Shown: positions 1 to 12,254, numbered from the stretch's first letter. The stretch: DNA of 64,000 bases from Meles meles (GCF_922984935.1 NC_060066.1:128635947-128699946), one strand, 5' to 3'. Notes: a model not told the origin generated them from the letters alone. A program made the numbers and translations.

Positions 1-293
1 GGAATTAATTTTTATAGTTCTGGATATCTGAGTGTGATAGGGTTTAGGACAATATATCCCAAAATAATGTATGGCACCATAGAGTACTGCACATTTTAAG
101 CTAAGGGGTTTGAGAAAAGGTCCCTGACCTCCCCCAACCTCACTTTTTCTTTCCGGAAACCGGTCATTTATCATCCTCTGGTGAGAGATGCCCTGCCTCT
201 CATACCCAAAGAAAAGGAGCATCCCTATCTTCAAAGATAAACGAATGCCAAGAAGAATCCTAACAAACCAGGCTCTTTAAAGTTTCCCCCCAG

Positions 294-460
294 AAGGTGC
301 CTGGGTGGCTCAGTGGGTTAAAGCCTCAGGTCATGATCCCAAGGTCCTGGGATCAAGCCCCGCATAGGGCTCTCTGCTCAGCGGGGAGCCTGCTTCCTCC
401 TCTCTCTGCCTGCCTCTCTGCCTGCTTGTGATCTCTGTCTGTCAAAAAAAAAAAAAAAAA
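294..460 (+). mobile_element. Can-SINE (SINEC), young copy
   Basis: A tRNA-Lys-derived carnivore SINE. It shows the Pol III A-box-like head (gtggctcagtgggttaa), a B-box-like segment (gggatcaagcc), a CT-rich stretch and an A18 tail. It lacks the short 'ctgccttcggct' piece normally found between the head and the 'caggtcatgatc' segment, so it has a small internal deletion. A perfect 13-bp TSD (agtttccccccag) lies at 281-293 and 461-473, which argues for a recent insertion. Confidence 0.95.
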
Positions 461-771
461 AGTTTCCCCCCAGTATATTACAATTACTTAATACTCCTTA
501 ACCTATCATATTCCTCCATGTCTATCCTTCATCAGACTTAGAGTGACAACACACGGGCCCAACTGGTCCTTCAGTGATCATTTCCTTATGAAGTCTTCCA
601 TGTCATGTAAACTTTACATTAAATAAATCTATATGCTTTTCTCCTGTTAACCCATCTTTGTCCGTTAAATTTTCAGACCCAGCCAGGGACCCTAAAAGGG
701 TCAAGGAAAACTTCTTCCTCCCCTACAAGAGTAAATCATGGGAAATATATGTAGAATCGTCATGCTGGAGA

Positions 772-772
772 A

Positions 773-817
<45 letters not shown>

Positions 818-862
818 TACATACACACACATATATATGTGTGTATATATACACATATATAA
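772..862. repeat. Compound (TA)n/(CA)n microsatellite
   Basis: Alternating TA repeats (about 772-798) pass into CA repeats (about 799-818) and then mixed ATAC/ATGT units to about 862. The alternating purine-pyrimidine run is likely length-polymorphic. Confidence 0.95.
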
Positions 863-2093
863 AATCTCCTTTTGATCAGTTATTGCAAGAGGAATATTGA
901 AGTTTTCAATTATAATGGTGAATATTTCTTTGATTTTTCCTTTTTATTCTATCAGATTTGCTTCATGTATTTTGAAGCTCAACTTTTGTGTGCCAGTGCA
1001 TTAAGGATTTTTAAATCATCTTAGAGAACTGACTACTTTTTCGTAATGCAATGTCCCTCTTAATCCTTGATAATATTCCTTTTCTGAAGTCTGCTTCATC
1101 TTATATTAACAAAGGCTTTTCGGCTTTTTTTTAATTAGTATGCACATGACGTATTTATGGAGCCTTTGAGGGAGTTGGGGGCTGATCAAGGAAAAAGCTC
1201 TGACCATGAGGTGACAATTTTATTGGGTGACACTCGGGCAGGTTTGTATTGTATGGAGGTGGACCACTGTACAACAGTAGTCTGCTCAGGGAAGCTCATG
1301 TGGGATTGCTACTCAGAAGGGGAGGAGAAAAGGGGAACTCTCAGGAGAGGGGGGACTTATGTGTCTAGGTGATAGCGTGTCAGAGCCCAGCAGAAGGACA
1401 GCAGTGGCTTGAGGTCCTTATGGCCCAGGCTTTATCCTATCTATTCCTAGCAGATGTTGGTGAGGTTTCAGGAGTATGCAAAGAAAGCAGGCTCCAAATG
1501 GCTAAAAATCTGTTTCTTTGGGTTATTTCAAAAGCAACCAGATATGTACATATTTTAGTTTGGCACCCGATGGCTTTTGAGTTAATGGGTTGCAGCCTGC
1601 AATAAAGAAATAAACAACCCAGGGGCCAAGATACATACAGAAACCATCTTTTGCCTTATTTATATAACAATCCAGTCCTGGTCCCAAGTTGTCTTATAAT
1701 CTAAAGTGTATGTTGTTTTGTGGCACCTGAATGTGAAGCCAGTGATAAAGCATTTCCAATACCCAGAATCTGAGAAGAGCACAAAGGAGGATTTCAAAAC
1801 TCAGCTATAGCCAGTCTGCCCTCTTGGTGGGGAGAGCCAGGAGCATAGGTTAGAAAAGGAAAGGATTTGGATCAGTTCCAGAGCGTTATGGTGGCCCCTT
1901 TGGCCCCCACCCTGGCCACCTGTGTAGCCTGGGGTCTGTTATCTACCCACATGGAGTAAGAAGTGCCAGCGGTGCACAGACTCCTTTCTCATGTGGCTCT
2001 TGGACAAGATCCTGAAAGACAGACTGGACCTCAGGGTGAGAGAGAAGACACGTATTTCCTCTTCCAAGGGAGAATCGGCCTCTCCTTCCTGGC
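863..2093. other. Unclassified non-coding sequence
   Basis: No gene, SINE or L1 could be recognised. The part from about 1150 to 1600 is less AT-rich than its surroundings and carries two overlapping open frames of 71 and 78 codons with no family resemblance. An AATAAA-like site occurs near 1602. It may be a decayed LTR or other old repeat, but I cannot name it. Confidence 0.4.
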
Positions 2094-2120
2094 TTTTTTT
2101 TTTTTTTTTTTTTTTTTTTT
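2094..2120. repeat. Poly(T) tract (27 nt)
   Basis: An uninterrupted T run of 27 nt. It could be the reverse-complement A-tail of a retroposed sequence, but no TSD or recognisable body was found next to it. Confidence 0.9.
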
Positions 2121-3479
2121 GCCTTTTTCTGTTTTTATTACTTCGTGTGGGGTCGCCAGCAGAGAAGATAAATGACCCCAGTCCTTGGCGACACCACCTT
2201 CTTCTCCAAGGTCCTCCTTCTTGTCTCCTTTTCACAGGTTCCCTCTTTCCACCTCATCTGCCCCAGGAGTCTGGACTCCATTCTCCTCTCTGGGAGGTGC
2301 CCCTGCTGCTGTGAGCAGGGTCTAACTCACAGCTCCTGGTTTGGAGCACCCCTTTCAGCAGGAGAGTTGCCACCTTAGGAGTCTGAGAAGGGCCAGAAAT
2401 ATAAGCACTTCTGCATTTAGTCGCTTTAAATAATGCTTTCTCTGCCCAGAACAGCACATCCAAGAAAGATGGGAGCAAAGCCAAGTTAGCTGTTTACCCA
2501 GGCACCTCTCCTAATTGTGCTTAGGTCAGTCTTGGCCTGCTGTCTCTTCCTTCTGGCCTCTCTCATCTGCTATTGGGGTCTTTATGGACAGGATGTCCTC
2601 ATCTCAGAGAATCTTAAATTACCAGCCTGATTACAAAGAACTCTTCTTGCTGTAGCCTGTTACAAGGTCAGGGGCAGCCCACCGTTGGTCCAGATGCATG
2701 CACATCTCTCCTTTTTCAAGTCAGTCCCTAAGTCTTAGAATTACCAGTGGCTGCCTGGTGCAGGTTGGGTGCATGCACCAAAGTACATCATGCAGTTTGA
2801 ATCTCAAAAGGCAAAACTAGAATACTCGAGAAAAGTTTAAATACTAATGAAATTTGGATCAATGTATGAAATAACATTCTAGTAATAGTAGTGATTTAAA
2901 AAATGTGATAAGCTCTCTTCGAAGGAACTTTGTCAAGAAGTTGTAGATAGGTTCATTTTTTTGCTAGTAAGCTTAATCAGAGTTACCTGAAAAAAAAAAT
3001 CTTTACAATCTAACACTAATAATTTACATATAATTTATATCAGACTTTAAGTTATGTCAAATTATACAAGTGTAAACAGAACAATTATAAATAACACACT
3101 CACACTGAAGAAGAACAAAAGATCATTCCTCAACACTGTTTCTTCTTAATGTTGGTTTTACAGTGTCTTTTTTTTTGCTCTTTTTTCTGAAATTTATTTT
3201 CTTATATTTACTACTTAATGGTTTTTAATTAACATATCTTTTATAATAAAATCTAAAAAGATGCCAGGTCAGAGACCATATATAATGTACGATATATAAT
3301 AAATATAAATAAATACATTTATTCTATTTGTTTTGAATACTATGCCAAAAGAATGCACTTATCTATAAAGGTCCAGTGAAATAAATTATATATTTTATAA
3401 ATTCTGTTAAAATTAATAAATCCTTTGGAAATCCGAGTCTTCAACCAAACTAACTAATACTCGTAGCATACTAAGTAGC
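2121..3479. other. Unclassified non-coding sequence
   Basis: Moderately GC-rich to about 2780, then strongly AT-rich. Short open frames here show no recognisable protein family or codon signal. Nothing further can be supported. Confidence 0.4.
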
Positions 3480-3660
3480 AGGATCCATTGTGAGTATTTA
3501 ATCTTCACAGCCACCTGTGATATAGGTGTTAATTTTTTTCTTGGTACACAGAAGAAGAAACTGAGGCATAGAAAATGAGAATACCTTGCTCAAGGTCGCA
3601 CAGCTATAGTGGAGGGACTCTGTCTTGGGAGTCAGTTTTGAGAACTTGTGATTTTTAAGC
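3480..3660 (-). mobile_element. MIR (ancient tRNA-derived SINE)
   Basis: The reverse complement of the MIR core is readable: 'gaaactgaggcatag', then 'cttgctcaaggtcgcacagct' in two pieces. This core is conserved across mammals. The copy is diverged and its ends are approximate. Confidence 0.65.
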
Positions 3661-3884
3661 ACTCCTCTGAATTATCTCCCTATAACAAACATGATGGCAA
3701 AAATTTGTATCAACAGGCTTATGTATTAATTTCATATAAATGATCTCTTAATTCTTACCATTATGAGTGTTTGTTCTTACTACACGAGGTGCTGTTACCT
3801 GAGATTATTAGAACTTACTAGTGATACCTACATATTCTTGCAAAGCTTTGAGATATTTACAATGCTGTAAATCACATTCAAAAT

Positions 3885-4012
3885 ATTCTGAAGCCAAAAC
3901 CCTTTTCCTCACTTTGCAGATATGAGGCTTGAGTCTCAGAGAGCTTAGGAAACTTTTCTAAAAGCATGCAACTACTAAGCGACCTTGCTGACACATGAGC
4001 TCAATATTGAGA
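3885..4012 (-). mobile_element. MIR fragment
   Basis: A diverged MIR core in reverse orientation: 'tttgcagatatgaggcttgag', then a decayed 'aactttct...catgcaacta' portion. It is adjacent to, but separate from, the MIR at 3480-3660. Ends are approximate. Confidence 0.5.
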
Positions 4013-4061
4013 TCTGGTTTCAGTTTTTCTACTACATGACAAAATGTCCCAGGTTTTTATC

Positions 4062-4278
4062 TTTTTTTTTTTTTTACGATTTTATTTATTTATTTGACAG
4101 AGAGAGACACAGTGAGATAGGGAACACAAGCAGGGGTAGTGGGAGAGGGAGAAGCAGGCATCCCACAGAGCAGGGAACCTGAGCAGGAAGCCCAATGTGG
4201 TGCTAGATCCCAAGACCCTGGGATCATGACCCCAGCGAGCGAAAGGCGGAAGCTTAAAGACTGAGCCACCGAGGTGTT
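4062..4278 (-). mobile_element. Can-SINE, minus strand
   Basis: Reads in reverse: T-rich tail complement (ttttatttatttatttgacag), purine-rich (GA)n, then the B- and A-box region ending near 4278. A near-perfect TSD of 14 bp flanks it at 4048-4061 and 4079... overlapping 4279-4292 (cccaggtttt/ctatc, one mismatch). Confidence 0.92.
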
Positions 4279-4292
4279 CCCAGGTTTCTATC

Positions 4293-5339
4293 CTTAAACA
4301 AACAAACAAAACACTCTACTAAGATTGTCTTTCAGCCATTAGTGCTCTCTGAACTTGTTCAGGGGAAAACATGACTGCTATCATCAGATGTAAATTCCAA
4401 GAATAATCATCTCCTTTTTAGTATCTTCTCCCTTTCCTCACTATGAAGTTGTAGTACAGAAAATATGATGTATATACATCAAAAAAATTTTTAAAAATAC
4501 CTTTATATTTCCTCTGTCTTATTCCATTTGCTTTTTAAGTTAATGCTGATGCATTCTCCAGGTGTAGAAGTTATGATATTACATCTTTCTTCTGATATTT
4601 AGTAGTAAACACTAATCTATCCTTGAAGGCAAATCCTTGAGAAGTTGTCAGTAATTTGCGTTTTTTAATATTGTCACATTTATACTAAGTATTTGGATCT
4701 TGAAGATTTTAGGATTCACTTACAACTTCATGGTCTCATTTATGTATTTTTTTTTAAATTATTTGCCACTCAGAGCATGTGAAAGAATGATTAAACATCA
4801 ATTTGAGCCAGTTCTAGCAAGCGGTTCGTTCTCCCAGTGCAGTGTGCAGCCATGAGTGACTATGACTTCTGGTTTAGAGCTCCCAGAGAACGTTGGATGA
4901 TTGAATTTGTGCTTATCAGATTGAAGTTTGAAAAATGTAGTGCCATTAGATTGATTTTTTTTCAAAAATATATGTATATATATTAAACACTAAATTGAAA
5001 CCCTTAAAATGTAGCTCTAAAGTGAAAACTCACTGTTTCTAGTTATGAAGTTTCTGGTTTTAAAAAATGAATTAAATCATTGCCTTGATATATATGAAAT
5101 TTTCATAAATAGAATATTTATATATGTACTAATTTTCTTAAAAATATAAAAGTTCCTGTGTTGCTTCACCTTGCATATGTATGTATATGCAATTATAGAT
5201 GGATAAATTTATAAATATATAAAAAAAATCAAGAAAAATCTTTCTGACTTGGATCTTTGTAGATAAGTAAAAAATAGATTCCCGATTACATTCTAATGCA
5301 ACCTAACATAGTTTTAAGAATATGAATTCAGAAGATAAA
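4293..5339. other. AT-rich unclassified sequence
   Basis: No gene, SINE or LINE body is recognisable. It includes short T- and AT-rich runs near 4745 and 4965-4985. Confidence 0.4.
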
Positions 5340-5465
5340 CTACTAATTGCTAAGCCCTACTTAGCCCCTTATTAGCTATGTGACTTGTATAGTATTCTCT
5401 GTGCCATGTTTCTTTCTTCTTAAAATGGGGCTAATAAAAGTGTCTACCTTGTATGCTTTTTTCAA
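5340..5465 (+). mobile_element. MIR-like fragment
   Basis: The order 'ttattagctatgtgacttg', 'ttcttcttaaaatggggcta', 'gtctaccttgtatg' matches the forward MIR core (acttactagctgtgtgac...aaaatggggataa...tacctacctc). It is strongly diverged and the assignment is moderate. Confidence 0.5.
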
Positions 5466-5659
5466 TAAAAATTAATTCAAAATTAATTTTTAATTAATGA
5501 AAATATATGCAAAATACTTAGAAAACTTTCTGGCATATAATTAACACTATATAATTATATGCTTTTTTAAACTCTCTTCTGATATGTGTTTTGAAGCCAC
5601 AATTTCTACCCTAAATTTTAATGCTTCACCTATAAGTATACTAGAAATAAAGAAAAACA

Positions 5660-6430
5660 TATGTGATTCTTTAAAATCAAGAACAAGTCAACAATACACA
5701 CTACCACTGCTTCTTTTTTTTTTTTTTTAAGATTTTATTTATTTGAAAGAGAGAGCAGGAGCAGAGGTGAGGGGCAGAGGAAAAGAGAGAAGCACACTCC
5801 CTGCTGAGCAGGGAGCCGAATGCAGGATTCAATCCCAGGACCCTGAGATCATGACCTGAGCCAAAGGCAGATATTTAACTGACTGAGCCACCCGGGCACC
5901 CACTACCACTGCTTCTATTCAACATTGTAAAATAGGTACTATCCAGTGGAGTAAGAAAAATTAAAAATATATAAGAATTGGAAAAAAAAACTGTGTTCAC
6001 AGGTAATATGGATTTGAAGTCAATATTACATATTCAACTTCATTTGTATGTACCATCATAAACAGAAATATAAATGTATTTTAAAACTATCATTTGTAAT
6101 GAATAAGAAAAACTAAAGTATCCAGAAAAAAATCTAACATATTTTCAAGACTGGAATGCACACAATTAAAAAATTATTGGAAGACTTTTGTGAAAACCAA
6201 AATATTTATGGATATGAACATTATTGACAAGATGTCAGTTCTCTTCAAATGTAGAGTAGGATGAAGTTATCTCCAATTGAAATCCAAAAGGATTTTGCGA
6301 GGAACTTTTAAGTTGATTTTAATGATTATATATTGTAGAAAAGGCCTCAAAGTAGCCAACACATTCTGGATGGAGAAGGATTACATAGTGGTATCTGCAC
6401 TAATAAAACTCAACTTATTTTAAAATTTTA
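5660..6430 (+). mobile_element. Ancient L1 ORF2 fragment (RT region), interrupted by a SINE
   Basis: The sequence aligns by eye to the L1 ORF2 reverse-transcriptase region in order: 'caagaacaagtcaacaatac' (degenerate RQGCP region), 'actgcttctattcaacattg' (LLFNI region), 'ggagtaagaaaaattaaa', then 'agaaaaactaaagtatccag' and 'ggatatgaacattattg'. All frames carry stops. A minus-strand SINE at 5715-5900 splits it exactly inside the 'ccactgcttctattcaac' segment, so the L1 was here first. Confidence 0.65.
5715..5900 (-). mobile_element. Can-SINE, minus strand
   Basis: Reverse-complement SINE with T-rich tail end, 'aagattttatttatttgaaa', GA-rich segment, 'caggaccctgagatcatgac' and 'ctgactgagccacccgggca'. 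A perfect 16-bp TSD (cactaccactgcttct) lies at 5699-5714 and 5901-5916. It sits inside an ancient L1 ORF2 relic. Confidence 0.96.
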
Positions 6431-6956
6431 CTAATCACTAAAAAGGAACAAGAGTAGTTTGTTTTTACGTGGGAAGAATAGGAATATAAATCACTTTTTG
6501 GCTCTGGGACTATATTCAGTTCTCATTGGTACACTCCAGGAATGGCAATATGTTACTCGGACCTGGTGAACAGAAGGTGGTAGGTAACTCAGATGTCTAT
6601 AAGTGTGCCAAAAGACTAGATTGCTTGAAACTTTAAGGGGCTATGGGGGCATGTAGTAGAAATAAAATGGCCATGAATTGTACTCCCTCTCATTAAAAAA
6701 CTCTGTTTGTTTTGGAGGCAACATACCAGTCCAACGTACTTATCACGTGACCAAGATGTCTCAAGTGGGACTCAGGGAAAAAGAAACGTTGCAGTAGGTT
6801 CAGTCTGCAGTGTAAGATGCCTCCATCGTGCCGTATGTCCCAGGAAACCAATATGTTAGAGATGTCCCTTGCATAAGGATGCTGTGTGGTCTTTGGTAAA
6901 CCCAATAGCGGATGTCTAGGAAGTTTACAGGGAAATGCAATACCATTTGTGACAAA

Positions 6957-6981
6957 ACAAACAACAACAACAACAACAACA
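6957..6981. repeat. (CAA)n microsatellite
   Basis: About eight CAA units. On the minus strand it reads as TTG/GTT and creates Val/Leu/Cys homopolymer runs in spurious open frames. Confidence 0.9.
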
Positions 6982-7270
6982 CCCCACCACATTCTCTTTT
7001 TGTAAAATAACTCCCTGCGTGGAGTCCCTCTTCATGGGACCTGCATTCTCCATTTTGAGTTGAGTATTATCAAGTCTACTGAACATAAAGCTGCAAGAGC
7101 TAAGAAGCAAGTGGTTGTACAGTGGAAATAGAATAGTGAGGACTGGGCTTGATCAGATCCAGAAGGCGTGAGTAGAACTGCACGATGACATGGCCCAGTC
7201 TTTCATGATACTTAGCCATATCATACCAACAAAAGTGTGTGTGTATCTCCAGAAAGCTAGCGTATCTGTA

Positions 7271-7272
7271 AA

Positions 7273-7300
<28 letters not shown>
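7271..7300. repeat. (CA)n microsatellite
   Basis: About 14 uninterrupted CA units, likely polymorphic. Confidence 0.95.
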
Positions 7301-7304
<4 letters not shown>

Positions 7305-8934
7305 AACTTTGTTTTAGTCACTGATTTAGGGGGAAATTCTTAAAAATGAAGGAGGGAGACTGTGTCCTTAGAAACTTATTACAGATGTGATCCAATATAC
7401 GAAATTGTTAATTCAGGAACAGGAAATGAAAAGTTGTAGACATTTTATTAACTTCTTTTTGTATACTGTGTTTAGATTTCTTTAGATATACAGTCCACAT
7501 GCAGTCTGTAGTTTAGTCAGCAACTAATTTCAAAGATTATTAGCACATATTTGTGATAAATCTAGTATTAATTTTGTCCAACTTCATATTCATAGCACTG
7601 CTTTTTTTTTATTCTTTATCATGCCTTGGTTATTTGTCCATTATACTGAGGCACATTTAAGGTCTAGAGATTAATCTTACAAGTAGGTCACCACTAAAAA
7701 TGATTATTAGCATTTTATAGTTATTGTTTTCTTATATTAAAAAATTTATTATTAAGGAACTTGAATTTTAGCCTATACATTGTTTTGTATTTTCTAAATG
7801 ACTTATTCTTTGTGAGGTACATACCCAGGAATTTCCCTTGTCCAAAATTATAAAATAAAACCAACATGTAGAAACAAAAAGATCTCTTAATAGCCTAAGT
7901 TAATATGATAACATGCAAGCAGAGCTAATATATTTTACTAGATGAGAATTCATCATATGTCATAAATCTAATGAGTTTCTGTATTTTCTAGCTTTCTTAC
8001 CAAGATATTCTGAGTAAATTAGGAATAGACTGAAGTAGTCACATTGGCAAGATAGCAAGCACATGGGAAAAAGCAGGCACATTGAGGAGAAAGAAGACGG
8101 GCAGACAGCAAAAAGATCAAGGAATTAAAAAGCTTGCGAAACAGGTGACAATTATATGGTTTTCAGTATTTCTGCAGTTATGTAATGAAAGGCCAGTGGT
8201 TATCTAAACCTTAGTCCTTTCTGTAGTCTATCATGTGGCAACACACAGTTTTACCAAATCGTAAAATCCTAAACTTCAACTCCTTAACATCTCAGATCAA
8301 TAATCAAACTGCATAATGTTCTTCAAAATCTACTTCAGAGTGAAATGATTACATATTTATTCTGTGATACTAAGTAAATGTAAAGACAAATTTTTATTCA
8401 TAATTTGCACACACAAAAATAAACATGCCCCTAATGCATAACTTTGTAATGTCCAATTTGACATTCTAAAACACGAGAAAGTGGAAAGGAATCTCATTTA
8501 TTCAGCATCATGGTAGAATTACAACATTTTCTGTAATTTTCCAGATAACATATTTTATTCATTTCAAGTGCAAAATAATCTTAATATACCCATTTTAATT
8601 TAATTATTTATTTTTTTCTCATGTATTTCAATACCTAATTTTAAACATATGCTAAATATAGTCTAGGATTTTCCATTTTTTTCTTTTGAAACATCTTTCT
8701 GTCACCTTCATTTTCATTGCCATCATTTAATTCAGAACTAAATGTTTAACTGCAAAAGCATGTATAATTTTCCACATTCATTTTCCTATGTCTGCCTTCC
8801 TAATACTCCCCCATTCTCAGAGTCATATAGTATATGTGGCACTTTAAATTTTGTATTTAACTCAATGATATTTTGTATTGCTTATAGTATTTTATGAATA
8901 TTAATTTTGCCTCTCTGTTGTAGAACTACACCAT

Positions 8935-9045
8935 GTACTCCTTAAGGCAAAGGTAAGGCTTTCATTATTTAATCAGCACTCTATCTTTTTAAATCCTAGA
9001 ACAATATTGAATGTATAATGCCTTCTGAATAAATAACTATTTTTA
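8935..9045 (+). mobile_element. Possible L2 3'-end remnant
   Basis: The order 'ccttaaggcaaaggtaaggc', 'agcactctatc', 'cctagaacaatattgaatg', 'ttctgaataaataac' resembles the L2 3' end (a 'cctagaacagtgcctggc...ttgaatgaatga' layout). Strongly decayed; low confidence. Confidence 0.3.
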
Positions 9046-9637
9046 TGTTTAAATGCAATTACAGTCATTTGAAAAATGATATCTTACACTAGCTTCATGT
9101 AAGTAGTTTCAAATTTTCTACAGGCACAAAACTCTTTGATAGAATGAGACTTATATTTAAACTAGAAAAATATGAGCATAACAACTTCCATTGAAATGAT
9201 TTGGGGGTAGCAGAGCTCACAAATTTTACTTGCTTTCAAACAGAAAACCTCTGATGTATGCAAATCTGAAAATGTCTTTTTTATAATATTTAGTCTTGCT
9301 AAATTCTAGTATTGATGGATCAATTATTTCAGAATATAAAAATGTCAAAAATATAAAAATACTTTCCTATGATTAGTATTTATAATAATTTGCCACTTTT
9401 GTAAGCTTTGTGTTCCAACTATATTCAAAAATGTGTTTTGGGTTTTGAGTAGCTTGGGGGATCAGAAGTAATATAGTCATCCATCCAATGCACACTTGGT
9501 GAGCACTTTCTATAGTGCTCTTAGGTGTCTTGCATTTTGATGGGGAAGACAAATACAAAGCACACATAATGTCAGGTGTAGTTAGGGCTTATGAAGAAAA
9601 AAATGAAGCAAGGTAAGCTTGTTACAGATTTAGTGAA

Positions 9638-9640
<3 letters not shown>

Positions 9641-9679
<39 letters not shown>
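9641..9679. repeat. (AT)19 microsatellite
   Basis: A perfect AT dinucleotide run of about 38 nt, capable of cruciform extrusion and likely length-variable. Confidence 0.97.
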
Positions 9680-9681
<2 letters not shown>

Positions 9682-10099
9682 GAACTTGGATGCTTTTAAG
9701 ATTCTCAGTCTGTCTGATGTCCAAGTTCAAGAAGAAGAATACTCAGGACTCATGAGTTTCCAGTCGTCTTGCTTTGGAAAGATAGGACAAAGCTATTTGT
9801 ATCTAAAGCATGATGGGTCTTACAGAGAAGGGACTCAACCTTGAAGATCAAGGATTAAAATTTAACATATTTAACCATTTGTTCATAGAATTGCAAAATT
9901 ACGTCGTAAAATAATATTAACTATGTATGATGAGTATATATCAAAACTTTTTTTGTTATTAAAGTAAGAATTTAAGCAGTTTTTATATGTAGGGGATGCA
10001 GTTTTGAAAAAGTTGAGCACTACCAGTTTGACATCTGACTCAAACATACTAACAGTAGATTATATTTGTAAATAATTATTCTCTAAGCAACTCAAAGCC

Positions 10100-10290
10100 T
10101 TTCAGAAATCTTTTTCATTAATCCATATAACTTTAAGGAAAATTTAAGAGACTGCTACCACTGCTTTTTTCTCCAGGGGACTAAAAGTAAGGCACAGTCG
10201 GATTAAGCTGCCTTGCCCCAGGTCAGTCAAGCTTTTAATGGAACTGAGAATAGAACCTAGCCTACTGACTTTTTCCAAGGAGCTAGTTTC
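10100..10290 (-). mobile_element. MIR-like fragment
   Basis: Reverse MIR core traces: 'gactaaaagtaaggcacag', 'gattaagctgccttgcccca', 'ggtcagtcaagctt', 'gaactgagaatagaacctag'. Compare 'gaaactgaggcacagag...taacttgcccaaggtcacacagc'. Diverged; ends approximate. Confidence 0.5.
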
Positions 10291-10859
10291 AGAACCTCGC
10301 CTCACCGTCAGAAGAGTGTGCTTTTTGCCATTACCAGAGGCAGAAAGGTAAAAATAAAAAATTGCCTATGTCAAAATCATGCCACCTTTGGAAAGGTTAA
10401 CTTTCTCATGGTTCACAAAGTAAGCTTTTTGCCTTTTCTTTTCTTTTCTTTTTTTTAAATATTAGGAATCCAAAAACTATAATAAAGTTTTGGGAAACCA
10501 TTGAATGTGATTCTTCTTTCTGTTGTTAATATATCAATGTCAATATTTTCTATAAAGTATACACATTACACTGGACACTGTTAATAAACCGAACAAACAC
10601 TTGCTAATCCAGTCTGTAAAACAGCCATTTGTTTACTTTCACAAATGTTTTTGAGACCTGCTTAGTAGGAGTGGGACATGTATCAGGAGTGATAATGATA
10701 TTTATAAAAGATTTTGTCCCTTTTTCTACTTGGAAGGAATTTCTAGCATAATCAGGGCAGTAACTCCATCTATAAAGCACATGAAAATGTCATTTAATAT
10801 CATATATAAAGTACTGTACTACTTCACCATAATGAACAACAGGAGTCAGTTGGGTTTCA

Positions 10860-11260
10860 CAAAGGTTTCCTGAAATGCCATTGAAACTCGGATTTTGGCG
10901 GCCAGATATTAGGACAGTGGGAACTACAAGAGAAAGAGCATATTGCGTGGTCACCCCTGCCCCCGGATTTGGGCTGAACCCTAACCATGTATTCCATGAG
11001 CAAGATTTTAGGTGAGGACTACAGTTACTGGAGGTCTTTCTTCCCTAGCTTTGGTCTGTCAACCAGCTCTGCTGCTTCGTAGAGAGCCTGCCCTCTCAAC
11101 TGCTGTCCTTTGGCTGGAGTGCTCCTTGAGCTGTGCAGCTACCTGCTAGCAAGCTTGCCCTTTGACCTGTCCTCCCCTGTGCTGCTTTGTGCCACAGCTC
11201 CCAAAGCTAGCAAACCTCTGTTACAAATTTAACTGACCAAAGTCAGAAATTTTAAGAATT
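10860..11260. other. GC-elevated unclassified segment
   Basis: Noticeably higher GC than its surroundings, with several 'gctgc', 'gagcctgccctctcaactg' and 'gcttgccctttgacctgtc' phrases that look like an internally repetitive CT-rich motif. No long open frame and no recognised repeat family. It could be an old LTR fragment. No function can be assigned. Confidence 0.35.
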
Positions 11261-11639
11261 GGCATGTAAGGACAGGGATACGGGCTTGGGGCCCTTCTTA
11301 AAGTGGTCACAAGTTGTCTCTACTCGAGCCTCTGTGTTTCAGACTGAACTGTGTGTGTCAATTTCAGCAAGAGGAATGACTGACACTAGGCTTAGGGGAA
11401 TGACTCTGATCCTGTAACCAGGGATTTTGTATGTCCTGTGTAGGCATTGGAACCATAACCCAAGGATGACTGAAATGTAGGAATACATATGAAAATGGAG
11501 TGAGCAGTAAAAGTAATAGTAACAATGACAGGAATGGCAGTAGAAATTACTATCAGTGGCACAATGTGCTAAGTACCCAAAAAATCAGTATAAAATCATC
11601 AGTGGTTCTGCAAATACCTTCGGGTTTAATGTATTGCTA

Positions 11640-11770
11640 GGAAATATTGAACTACTGAAGTTTTTAGAGCAGAGCTGAGCTTTAGAAACATTACTCTGGT
11701 TGTGGAATAATACTACCATAGGCTTTATAATCAATTATTTTAATTGATAAATCAGACACCAACCAAGTTT
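11640..11770 (+). mobile_element. Possible L2 fragment
   Basis: The phrase 'ttttagagcagagctgagc' followed by 'attactctggttgtggaat' resembles the L2 segment that reads 'ttgagcagaggagtgac...gatcactctggctg'. Diverged and short. Confidence 0.35.
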
Positions 11771-11839
11771 TAGAATTACTGTTTTAGGCCACTTACTATT
11801 GTAGTTATATAGACATGTCAGTCACTTTACAAGAACTAA

Positions 11840-12045
11840 AATTCATGCTCTGCTATTCACTATTGTGTGAGCCTGGGAAAGTTAATTTTCTCTATTCACT
11901 CAGGTATTAAAATCTTTAACATGAAGATAGTACTCAGATCTATTTCATGGGGCTTTGGTGAGAATTGATTGAGTTAATATATTTAAGATATTTACAACTG
12001 TGTCTTACAGACAGTAAACACTGATATAAAGGTTGTCATTTTAAA
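11840..12045 (+). mobile_element. MIR, plus strand
   Basis: Readable forward MIR core: 'ctctgctattcactattgtg', 'tgagcctgggaaagttaatt', 'catggggctttggtgagaat', 'tgattgagttaatatattta', 'agtaaacactgatat'. The order and spacing match the MIR consensus. The next SINE was inserted at its 3' end. Confidence 0.65.
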
Positions 12046-12058
12046 AAATACTTATTAA

Positions 12059-12254
12059 GGGGTGCCTGGGTGTCTCAATCGTTTAATTGGCCAGCTCTTG
12101 ATTTCAACTCAGGTTACTATCTCAGGGTTGTGACTTCACCATCATGAGATCGAGCCCCACCCTGTGTTGGTTTCCATGATTAACACACAGTCTACTTACC
12201 CCTCTACCTCCCTCTGCTTACATGTGTACCCTTTCTATCTCTCAAATAAAAAAG
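12059..12254 (+). mobile_element. Can-SINE, older copy
   Basis: Head 'ggggtgcctgggtgtctcaa', body 'catgagatcgagccccacc', CT-rich middle and an AATAAA-containing tail. More diverged than most SINEs here (for example 'tggccagctcttgatttc' in the head). A 13-bp TSD (aaatacttattaa) lies at 12046-12058 and 12255-12267. Confidence 0.92.

Larger units (their letters stand above)
6431..8934. other. AT-rich unclassified sequence
   Basis: No gene or confidently classified repeat. A 99-codon open frame on the minus strand (6693-6992) begins within the (CAA)n tract and shows no known domain; I treat it as chance. Short simple repeats inside are listed separately. Confidence 0.4.

Noticed and set aside
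772..862. CRISPR-like or satellite array
   Set aside because: It is a simple dinucleotide microsatellite; no spaced unique units. No CRISPR-type array occurs anywhere in the window, as expected for a mammal.
658..900. 80-codon open frame
   Set aside because: Half of it is the (TA)n/(CA)n microsatellite translated as Tyr-Ile and Thr-His runs. No coding signal.
1939..2314. Overlapping open frames of 70-107 codons on both strands
   Set aside because: They depend on the T27/A27 tract, giving Phe or Lys runs; no known domain and no conserved start context.
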